This document shows positions 10,630 to 16,708 of a stretch of DNA of 64,000 nucleotides, one piece after another. The notes beneath the pieces were generated by a model that was not told the origin of the DNA, searched no databases, and saw nothing but the letters and a program-made list of their open reading frames with translations. The number at the start of each line of letters is the position of its first letter. The stretch's first letter is position 1. Made by a program: the position numbers and the translations under genes. Source of the stretch: Brevundimonas aurantiaca (GTDB lineage: Bacteria; Pseudomonadota; Alphaproteobacteria; Caulobacterales; Caulobacteraceae); NCBI RefSeq assembly GCF_014199955.1, contig NZ_JACHOQ010000003.1:463607-527606 (forward strand). The letters run 5' to 3'.

Positions 10630-10941
10630 CGAACCATTCCTTTGAAAAGAGACTGTCGAAGCGCCCCATGCGCAACGACCCCGGCTTTGGCCACGGCGGG
10701 GTCCTCGGCAGTCACCGGAGCGGAGGGCCGCTTGCCCTCCGTGGAGGGGAACGGCGCAGCCGTTGACTTCCGGGGTGCCGTGACAAAGTCGGAGGGCGTT
10801 GTGTGGGGGCAAGTCGTCGTCGCCCTTCGCGACGACGACTCCATTCGGCGCCGTCGCGCCGATACGGACGAGAAGGCGTCGATCTTCTCGTCCCTCGACG
10901 CCGGCGGGCCGGCGGCGCATCCCCAGGCGAGCGAGCCGTCC
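10630..10941. other. Hairpin-rich non-coding leader between gcrA and DUF2493
   Basis: No gene is supported. Four stem-loops are visible: a 12-base perfect stem with five-base loop at 10812-10840 (arms AGTCGTCGTCGC / GCGACGACGACT); a ten-base stem at 10866-10893 (GGACGAGAAG / CTTCTCGTCC); GGAGGGC / GCCCTCC near 10723-10741; and GACCCCG / CGGGGTC near 10677-10703. The stems at 10866-10893 could end gcrA transcription; the others would form a long leader for the DUF2493 gene. Confidence 0.55.
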
Positions 10942-11349
10942 TCAAGGCGCCACGCCCGCGAGGCGCATAAGGCCCTCCACCGACAGCGGTGTGGGCCGAT
11001 AGGCGATCGCTGCATGGGCGGCGCAGAAGGCGCCGCGTTCAGACGGACGACCGCAGAGGCTGAAGGCGGCGTCGCCCGGTTCGCCATACGGCCAACGGCA
11101 ATCCATCCGCCTCACCGACAGAATGGTCGCAACGCCATCGGGCGGCGGCTCGGGCGCCACGTGATGCGCCGCCTCGCGACGAGTCCGGGCGCCTGTGCGC
11201 CCCTCCGAGAGGCCGAGGCGAGCGACCTTGCCGAGGACGGCGTTGCGGGTGAGGCCGCCGCCGAGTTCCAGGGCGATGGTCTCGGCGCTCCGCCCTTCGG
11301 GCCACAGGCGCTTCAGCAGATTGATACGGGCTTGGGTCCATGCGGACAT
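10942..11349 (-). CDS. gcrA: GcrA-family cell cycle regulator homologue
   Basis: 135 residues from the ATG at 11349 (MSAWTQARINLLKRLWPEGRSAETIALELGG), with AAGGAGA seven bases upstream. The N-terminal helix-turn-helix (1-45, ending LTRNAVLGKVARLGL) and the C-terminal CRWPYGEPGDAAFSLCGRPSERGAFCAAHAAIAYRP block are the two hallmarks of GcrA. In Caulobacter GcrA works with sigma-70 at promoters carrying CcrM-methylated GAnTC sites. This copy is on the mobile element, downstream of two SSB genes, and has its own leader, so it is probably an accessory paralogue that controls element genes or host cell-cycle promoters. Whether it replaces the host GcrA cannot be told from this window. Confidence 0.92.
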   Translation of the reverse strand: MSAWTQARINLLKRLWPEGRSAETIALELGGGLTRNAVLGKVARLGLSEGRTGARTRREAAHHVAPEPPPDGVATILSVRRMDCRWPYGEPGDAAFSLCGRPSERGAFCAAHAAIAYRPTPLSVEGLMRLAGVAP

Positions 11350-11364
11350 GGCGGTCTCCTTCGG

Positions 11365-11410
11365 CGAGCCCCGATGGCTCGTCCGACCGCGCCCTTCCTC
11401 CGGCCTTTCC
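11365..11410 (-). promoter_or_regulatory. Purine-rich motif plus hairpin leader of gcrA
   Basis: On the minus strand the motif GGAGGAAGGGCG (11390-11401, in a longer purine run to 11410) is followed after eight bases by a six-base stem, CGAGCC / GGCTCG, with loop ATCGG (11365-11381), then the ribosome binding site. The same order occurs before four other minus-strand element genes. Confidence 0.5.
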
Positions 11411-11424
11411 GTCGCCAGCACGAA

Positions 11425-11458
11425 GAAGGGCCCGAGGCGCAGCGCGCCCGGGCCCTTC
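11425..11458 (-). terminator. Strong GC hairpin between ssb and gcrA
   Basis: A near-perfect stem of about 15 bases (GAAGGGCCCG...GGCGC against GCGCC.GGGCCCTTC) with an AGC loop lies 17 bases after the ssb stop. There is no long T run after it on the minus strand, so it may attenuate rather than fully terminate, or protect the upstream message. Confidence 0.6.
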
Positions 11459-11474
11459 AAATCTCCCCTTCGGA

Positions 11475-11900
11475 TCAGAACGGGATGTCGTCGTTGAGAT
11501 CGTAGCCGCCGCCCGCCTCGACGCCGCGATCGGCGACGCCGGAGCGGTCTTCGGACGGTTCGCCGACGACGCGCCGGTTCTTCAACCGGATGTCGCTGAC
11601 GACGAGGCGAAGGTCGTAGTGCTCCACCCCGTCCTTGCCGGTCCAGGTGTCGTTTTCGACATGGCCCTGGATCACGACGCGGCTGCCCTTTCGGGCATAG
11701 GGCTGGATGTAGTTTTCAGCCGTCGCCTCGTTGAAGCAGATACAGTTGAAGCCGGTGGTCCGCTCGCCGGGTTCACCGTTGGCGCGCCGGAAGCGGGTGG
11801 TTTCCACCACGCGGAAGCTCGCGCGCTTCTTGCCGGAGCCTTGCGCCGACAGGATGGAAGGGTCTGCGGCCAGGTAGCCTTCGAGGGTCAGGGTTTGCAT
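11475..11900 (-). CDS. ssb: Single-stranded DNA-binding protein
   Basis: 141 residues from the ATG at 11900 (MQTLTLEGYLAADPSILSAQG) with AAGGAGA upstream. OB-fold text FRVVETTRFRRANGEPGERTTGFNCICFNEATAENYIQPYARKGSRVVIQGHVENDTW is clear, and the C-terminus DLNDDIPF is the conserved acidic tip that SSB uses to recruit partner proteins. Probably coats the transferred single strand during conjugation or helps establishment. It follows a second OB-fold gene on the same strand with 37 bases between them, so the two are co-transcribed. Confidence 0.93.
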   Translation of the reverse strand: MQTLTLEGYLAADPSILSAQGSGKKRASFRVVETTRFRRANGEPGERTTGFNCICFNEATAENYIQPYARKGSRVVIQGHVENDTWTGKDGVEHYDLRLVVSDIRLKNRRVVGEPSEDRSGVADRGVEAGGGYDLNDDIPF

Positions 11901-11937
11901 GGTCAGTCTCCTTGAAATCAGGATGAGCGGTTGAGGA

Positions 11938-12303
11938 TCAGGCGGCGGCGCGGTCGTCCGCCGCGTCTGCGCTCGCATCGGCCTGGCGGTCTTCCGCCCA
12001 GTCGAGGACGGTGAGCCGATTGATCACCAGCTCCTTGGCCGTCCGCTCCGACCCGTCGCGGGCGGTGTAGGCGGTGTCGATGAAGGCGCCGATCACGACG
12101 GCCTCGCACCCTTGCGCCAGCCCGCGCGCGATGACCTTCTCGTTGAGGCCCTTCGACCAGCTGACGCAGTTGACGCCGACCAGCCGGGCCTTGCCGGCAT
12201 TGTCGGTCCCGCGCTGTTCGAGCAGGCGGAAGACCGCCTTGCCGAAGTCGTCGCTGATCTGGGGGTCGGCCGCGAGGCGGCCCGTGAACACCATGGTCTG
12301 CAT
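11938..12303 (-). CDS. Second SSB-like OB-fold protein
   Basis: 121 residues from the ATG at 12303 (MQTMVFTGRLAADPQISDDFGKAVFRLLEQRG), with AGGAGA upstream. It shares the start and OB-fold pattern of the neighbouring SSB (VGVNCVSWSKGLNEKVIARGLAQGCEAVVIGAFIDTAYTARDG) but is shorter and ends DRQADASADAADDRAAA, with no DDIPF-type acidic tip. It may bind single-stranded DNA without recruiting the usual SSB partners, or modulate the first SSB. The long frame running to 12681 includes upstream leader and is not used. Confidence 0.82.
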   Translation of the reverse strand: MQTMVFTGRLAADPQISDDFGKAVFRLLEQRGTDNAGKARLVGVNCVSWSKGLNEKVIARGLAQGCEAVVIGAFIDTAYTARDGSERTAKELVINRLTVLDWAEDRQADASADAADDRAAA

Positions 12304-12331
12304 ATCAGTCTCCTGTTGATGCGAAGCCGCC

Positions 12332-12382
12332 GGGGAGCCGATCTCCCCAATCCCGCTTCGCCCGAGACCTCCCTTCCTCCTC
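12332..12382 (-). promoter_or_regulatory. Purine-rich motif plus hairpin leader of the SSB pair
   Basis: On the minus strand the run GAGGAGGAAGGGAGG (about 12369-12383) is followed by a perfect six-base stem GGGGAG / CTCCCC with loop ATCGG (12332-12348), the same loop as before gcrA. Just upstream a GAAA-loop hairpin (near 12390-12410) precedes the motif. Confidence 0.5.
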
Positions 12383-12462
12383 AGCTCCCGGCCGGGCGCT
12401 TTCGCCCCGGGCGTGACCGCCTGGACTGTCGCTATCGATCCGCTTTCGCGCGATGCTGGGGC

Positions 12463-12570
12463 ATGTGCGTTCTCACCCTCGCCTGGGATATCCACCCGGA
12501 CTGGCCGCTCGTGGCGGCCGGCAACCGCGACGAAGAGTACGCTCGACTTTCGGAACCACTGGTGCTCCGC
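12463..12570 (+). pseudogene. N-terminal remnant of an NRDE (TANGO2-like) protein gene
   Basis: From the ATG at 12463 the frame reads MCVLTLAWDIHPDWPLVAAGNRDEEYARLSEPL, the diagnostic start of NRDE-domain proteins (AGNRDE is the family name motif). After about 35 residues the similarity is lost and the frame runs on into the 3' end of the opposite MerR gene, where it stops at 12738. Full proteins have about 230-270 residues, so the gene is broken. The break marks the left edge of the metal-resistance island. The real end of the remnant is approximate. Confidence 0.7.
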
Positions 12571-12634
12571 CGGGTCGTTCACCTGACCGATACGGCCAAG
12601 GTTGTTTGGAGTGACGGAACGCGAAGGGCCGTCG

Positions 12635-13081
12635 TCATGCGTGGAGACCGTCACAGTGCGCATGGTTTCCAAGCGCCTCAATCACTCGGCAGTCGGAAAT
12701 CCGCCCACCTGAGCAACTCGCCGCCTGAATACGGGTGAGTTCGGCGTGCAGCGCCTGAAGCCCGGCGATGCGAGTCTCAACCGCCGCAAGCTGGCGTTCG
12801 GCGATCCGGTTGACCTCCGTGCAGGGCTGGTCGGGTTCGTCGGACAGCGCCAGCAGGGCGCGGATGTCGTCGATCTCGAACCCCAGCTGCCGCGCGTGGC
12901 GAATGAAGGCGAGCCGCCGCGTCGCAGCGCCGTCGTAAAGGCGTCGGTCGCTCGCGGTGCGGGGCGGCTCCTCCAGCAGTCCGATCTTCTCGTAGAACCG
13001 GATCGTCGGAACCTTCACGCCGGTCTCGGCCGAAAGGCGCCCGATCGTCCGGAGCGGGGGAGGGGATGGGTCTCTGGCCAT
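12635..13081 (-). CDS. MerR-family heavy-metal regulator
   Basis: 148 residues. The N-terminal winged helix reads TIGRLSAETGVKVPTIRFYEKIGLLEEPPRTASDRRLYD, followed by the dimer helix, and the C-terminal metal loop has CTEVNRIAERQL (Cys near 87) and CSGGRISDCRVIEALGNHAHCDG, typical of ZntR/CadR/PbrR-type sensors for Zn, Cd or Pb. It is divergent from the cation transporter gene and the 53-base gap holds a perfect palindromic operator, so it should repress or activate by twisting that promoter and also control itself. Confidence 0.92.
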   Translation of the reverse strand: MARDPSPPPLRTIGRLSAETGVKVPTIRFYEKIGLLEEPPRTASDRRLYDGAATRRLAFIRHARQLGFEIDDIRALLALSDEPDQPCTEVNRIAERQLAAVETRIAGLQALHAELTRIQAASCSGGRISDCRVIEALGNHAHCDGLHA

Positions 13082-13097
13082 GCTCGAAATATAGGGC

Positions 13098-13128
13098 TTG
13101 ATCCTCTAGTGGCTAGAGGATGCATGAA
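13098..13128 (+). promoter_or_regulatory. MerR-type operator and promoter of the metal island
   Basis: A perfect 9-3-9 palindrome (arms ATCCTCTAG and CTAGAGGAT, centre TGG) spans 13101-13121. A TTGATC -35 element overlaps its left arm (13098-13103), and with the long 19-base spacer typical of MerR-controlled promoters the -10 falls near 13123-13128. The predicted start of transcription is then close to the ATG at 13135. Confidence 0.8.
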
Positions 13129-13134
13129 GGGTGC

Positions 13135-13803
13135 ATGACGACGCCCGCTCCGACAGAATCCTGCGCCCCGGCCCGAGGCTGCTGCGGCCATCAGGTCCGG
13201 TTCGACGGGGCCTCGCCCGCCTATCGGCGCGTGCTGATGGCCGTCATCGCCCTTAATCTGGGTGGGTTCTTCGCGGTCGCCGCGGGCGGTCTCATGCAGG
13301 GATCGGCGGCTCTCGCCGCCAATGCGATGGACTTCCTGGCCGACAGCGCCACCTACGCCGTCAGCCTCTGGGCCATCGGCAAGTCCGTGCGGGTGCGGTC
13401 CGGTGCCGCAGTCTTCAAAAGCGCAAGCCTCCTCGTCATGGCCGTGAGCATTCTCGGCTACGCCGTCTGGAGAGCGGTCACGGGGCAGCCGCCCGAAGGC
13501 GTCGTCATCACCGGTCTGGGACTGGTCGGCTTCGCCGCGAATCTAATCGCCGCCCTGCTGCTCGTGCGTTTCCGTGACGGTGACGCCAACGTGCGCTCCG
13601 TCTGGCTTTGCACACGGAACGATCTGATCCACAGCCTGGGCGTCGCCGCGGCCGGCGGGCTGGTCTGGCTGACTGGATCCCGGTGGCCGGACTTGCTGGC
13701 GGGCCTTCTGCTGGGCGGCGTCTTCCTCCAGTCCGCCATTTCGATCTTGGTGCAGGCTAGGGCGGAGAGCCGCGCAGCCCACGCCGCTGTTCGGACTTTG
13801 TAA
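13135..13803 (+). CDS. Cation diffusion facilitator-type transporter
   Basis: 222 residues from the ATG at 13135 (MTTPAPTESCAPARGCCGHQ), preferred over 13120 because AAGGG lies just upstream. Five or six hydrophobic segments, with the transport signature NAMDFLADSATYAVSLWAIG (Asp near 70 and 74) and a matching CTRNDLIHSLGVAAAGGLVWLTG late helix (Asn-Asp and His). These CDF-like proteins export Zn, Co or Cd in exchange for protons. The Cys-rich N-terminus (C, CC, H) may bind metal in the cytoplasm. It is the first gene under the MerR operator. Confidence 0.88.
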   Translation: MTTPAPTESCAPARGCCGHQVRFDGASPAYRRVLMAVIALNLGGFFAVAAGGLMQGSAALAANAMDFLADSATYAVSLWAIGKSVRVRSGAAVFKSASLLVMAVSILGYAVWRAVTGQPPEGVVITGLGLVGFAANLIAALLLVRFRDGDANVRSVWLCTRNDLIHSLGVAAAGGLVWLTGSRWPDLLAGLLLGGVFLQSAISILVQARAESRAAHAAVRTL

Positions 13804-13831
13804 CGCATTGCCTAACTTCGAGAACGAAAGT

Positions 13832-14188
13832 ATGCAGCGCGCGATGACCTGGTCGATGACGACATGGGCGAAGCTGATCGTGGCGATGACTCTTGTCTTC
13901 GCCGCCTTCTTCTTTGCGCCCGCCGTCGACGCCGCGACCTGTCTGCCGGAACCGCCTGCGGCTCACGCGGTCGTCGATCATGATCAAAGCGAGGGCGACC
14001 ACAGCGGCAAGAGCGGCGGTCACGGGATCTGCTCGCACGGCCACTGCCACCACACCTCAACGGCGCGCGGTCCTGCCGTGGACGCCTTTGCTCCGTCGTT
14101 CGGCGAGCCTCCTCTGCAAAGCGGCCGACAGGATGACTTCCGGGCGTCCATCACGCCTGACGGCCTGAAGCGTCCTCCCAGAGTCTGA
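13832..14188 (+). CDS. Small exported His-rich protein of the metal island
   Basis: 118 residues from the ATG at 13832 (MQRAMTWSMTTWAKLIVAMTLVFAAFFFAPAVDA); a TTG at 13808 is the alternative start. It has a signal peptide or single membrane anchor, then a His/Asp-rich part (HAVVDHDQSEGDHSGKSGGHGICSHGHCHHTS) that could bind metal in the periplasm. No enzymatic motif. Small proteins of this kind often precede czcCBA genes; a metal-buffering role is inference. Confidence 0.65.
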   Translation: MQRAMTWSMTTWAKLIVAMTLVFAAFFFAPAVDAATCLPEPPAAHAVVDHDQSEGDHSGKSGGHGICSHGHCHHTSTARGPAVDAFAPSFGEPPLQSGRQDDFRASITPDGLKRPPRV

Positions 14189-14244
14189 CCGAAGACCTGC
14201 GCCTTAGCGCGCCTCTTCGTCCTCAGAAACTCTGGAAATGAATC

Positions 14245-15498
14245 ATGTCTCCCACATCTCGCAGGCGGCCGCGTTACGCGGTCGGCTGCGCCCTCGCTGC
14301 GATCGCGGCGACCCTGGCCAGTCCCGTATGGGCTGACCCAGCTCCGACCTATGCCCAACTCCTCGCTCAACTCGGGAATGCGCCTGCGACCCTTGAGGCG
14401 GGCGCCAACTACGACGCAGCGGAAGCCCGTGTCCGTCAGGCACGGGTGCGTCCCAACCCTGTCCTCGGCTTCGATGTCGAGAACGCCTATGGCTCAGGCC
14501 CCTATTCGGGTCTGAACAACGCGGACATGACCCTGGCGATCAGTCAGGATCTCGAGCTGTGGGGACGTCGTTCGACGCGCATCGCCGCCGCTCGCGCCGA
14601 GGCCGGCGCAGTGGGCCTTCAACGAGACCTTGCGGTCATCGACGCCGCAGGCCGCCTGGCCCTGATCTATGCCGAAGCGGAGGCCGCGCAGAGGCGAGCC
14701 ACGCTCGCGGAAGAAACCCTCACGCTGACCGTCGCGGATGCCCGCGCGGCCCTGACCCTCGTGGAGGAAGGTCGCGAACCTCTCCTCCGCGGCATTCAGG
14801 GGGAGGCCGAGGCTGCCTCGGCGCGCGCGACGCGGGATGAAGCTGTCGCGGAACGCGACGCGGCCTATGCCCGTCTCACGGCTGTCGCCATGATCCCGGT
14901 TCCGGTCACGCAGATCGAAGACAGCCTTCTCGACGAGGCGCCGACGACGATCGGATCCGTGATCGAGGATGCGCCGACGGTCCGCGTCGCCGAAGCCCAA
15001 CGGTCCGCCGCCGAACGACGCATCGATGTTCAACGGGTTCAGGCCCGCCCCGACATCAACGCCAGTATCGGCATCCGCCGCTTCGAGGCGGAAGATGCGA
15101 CGGCGCTGACTTTCGGCGTCAGCATGCCGCTGCCGTTGTTCGACCGGAACCGGGGAAACATCGAAGCGGCGCAAGCCGAGTTTCGCGCTGCCGACGCCCG
15201 GCTGATGAGTGCGCGGCAGGAAGCCCAGGCGGACCGCGCTGCCGCGGTCGCTCGCCTTTCGGCCTCGGTCAGTCGCGTCAACGCTGCTGACGGCGGCGTC
15301 ACCGCCGCAGAGGAAGCCTATCGCCTGTCCCGCATCGGCTTTGAGTCCGGCCGCATTTCCCAGGTCGAACTGCGGGTGACCCGCACCGCCCTCGTCAACG
15401 CCCGGTCTGCAGCGGTCGACGCGCGTCTCGCGCGCGTCCGAGCCGAGATCGATCTCGCGCGCCTTGATGGCCGCGCCCCCTTCGAAGGAGCCCAGTGA
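14245..15498 (+). CDS. czcC: CzcC-type outer-membrane factor (TolC family)
   Basis: 417 residues with a signal peptide (cleavage near AxA at SPVWADPAP). The repeated TolC-type helical hairpins are visible: QARVRPNPVLGFDVENAYGSG and ISQDLELWGRRSTRIAAARAE in the first half and VSMPLPLFDRNRGNIEAAQAEFRAADARL in the second. It forms the outer-membrane channel of the tripartite metal efflux pump with the two genes after it. Its stop at 15498 overlaps the start region of czcB. Confidence 0.92.
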   Translation: MSPTSRRRPRYAVGCALAAIAATLASPVWADPAPTYAQLLAQLGNAPATLEAGANYDAAEARVRQARVRPNPVLGFDVENAYGSGPYSGLNNADMTLAISQDLELWGRRSTRIAAARAEAGAVGLQRDLAVIDAAGRLALIYAEAEAAQRRATLAEETLTLTVADARAALTLVEEGREPLLRGIQGEAEAASARATRDEAVAERDAAYARLTAVAMIPVPVTQIEDSLLDEAPTTIGSVIEDAPTVRVAEAQRSAAERRIDVQRVQARPDINASIGIRRFEAEDATALTFGVSMPLPLFDRNRGNIEAAQAEFRAADARLMSARQEAQADRAAAVARLSASVSRVNAADGGVTAAEEAYRLSRIGFESGRISQVELRVTRTALVNARSAAVDARLARVRAEIDLARLDGRAPFEGAQ

Positions 15499-16700
15499 TG
15501 CGCAAGCGCACATCGAACAAGACCCTGCTGATCGGCGGCGTCGCCGCCCTGGTCATTCTCGGAGGCGGCGGCCTCTGGTTGGCCACCCGGTCCTCCGAAC
15601 CCGCCGCGCCGGCTGCCGCCGAAGGCGAAGCCGGCCATGCCGAGGAAGAGGGGGGACACGCCGAGGGGGAGGCCGCCGGGGCAGAGACCGAAGGTCGGAT
15701 TGAACTCACCACAGCAGAGATCCAGGCAGCGGGCATCACGGTCGTCGGCGTCGGCGGCGGAGGAGGAGGGGAGACCCGGCTCGCCGGCCGCGTAGAGCCG
15801 ATGGTCGATTCTCGCGCTGCCGTGGGCGCTGCCGTCGGAGGTCGCGTCGAGCGCGTTCTCGTCGCGCCGGGTCAGTCGGTCCGCGCCGGTCAGCCGCTTG
15901 TGAGCCTTGTCAGCGGCGAGGCGGCGACCTTCCGCGCGGACGCCGACGCGGCCGGGGCATCCGCTGAAGCGGCGCGCCAGGCCTATGAGCGAAATCGCAG
16001 TCTGGCGGATCAGGGCATCGTCGCGCGGCAGGAGGTCGAAGCGTCACGCGCCCAGTTCCTGAGCGCCGAGGCGGCGACCCGCGCCGCTCGCGCCCGCTCG
16101 GCGGCCGCTGGCTCTCCGAACGCTTCGGGCAGGCTCAGCGTGACCAGTCCGATCTCGGGCGTGGTCAGCAGCGTCCAGGTCGGTCCGGGCGGGTTCGTCG
16201 CCCAGGGCGGCGTGGTGGCGGAAGTCAGCAATCCTGCTCGTGTCGAGATGGTCTTCAACGCACCGCCTGCCCTTGCGGCCAATGTGCGTGCCGGTGCGCC
16301 AATGCGCGTGACCGGGCCGAACGGCGAGTTCGACGCCGTCGTCACCGGCGTCGCCGCCGACGCCGGTCTCAGCGAAAGCGGCGCGACCGTGATCCGGGCC
16401 CGACCCTCTGGCGCGTCTCTGCCGCCAGCCGGTTCGGCCGTCACTGGCGCCATCGTGACCGGCGAGGCGACTGGCGGGATGACCGTGCCCACCGAGGCGG
16501 TCCAGACCGTCGATGGAAACACCGTGGTCTTCGTGCAGGTCGAGGGCGGCTTCCAAGCCGTGCAAGTGCTCGCAGGCCGCCAGGCCGCGGGCCGCACCGA
16601 GATCCTGCGCGGGCTCACCGGATCTGAACGCGTGGCGTCCGCCAACGCCTTCCTGCTCAAGGCCGAAATGGCCAAGGGCGAAGCCGAGCACGGGCACTAG
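15498..16700 (+). CDS. czcB: CzcB-type periplasmic adaptor (membrane fusion protein)
   Basis: 400 residues from the ATG at 15498, seven bases after GAAGGAG; a GTG three bases earlier is possible. An N-terminal anchor (TLLIGGVAALVILGGGGLWLATR) is followed by a Glu/His-rich linker (GEAGHAEEEGGHAEGEAAG) that may collect metal, then a lipoyl-like part (GGRVERVLVAPGQSVRAGQPLVSL), an alpha-hairpin (residues about 150-205) and the beta-barrel with late VPTEAVQTVDGNTVVFVQ. It couples the RND pump to the outer-membrane channel. The C-terminus ends in EAEHGH. Confidence 0.92.
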   Translation: MRKRTSNKTLLIGGVAALVILGGGGLWLATRSSEPAAPAAAEGEAGHAEEEGGHAEGEAAGAETEGRIELTTAEIQAAGITVVGVGGGGGGETRLAGRVEPMVDSRAAVGAAVGGRVERVLVAPGQSVRAGQPLVSLVSGEAATFRADADAAGASAEAARQAYERNRSLADQGIVARQEVEASRAQFLSAEAATRAARARSAAAGSPNASGRLSVTSPISGVVSSVQVGPGGFVAQGGVVAEVSNPARVEMVFNAPPALAANVRAGAPMRVTGPNGEFDAVVTGVAADAGLSESGATVIRARPSGASLPPAGSAVTGAIVTGEATGGMTVPTEAVQTVDGNTVVFVQVEGGFQAVQVLAGRQAAGRTEILRGLTGSERVASANAFLLKAEMAKGEAEHGH

Positions 16701-16708
16701 GGGGCGTC

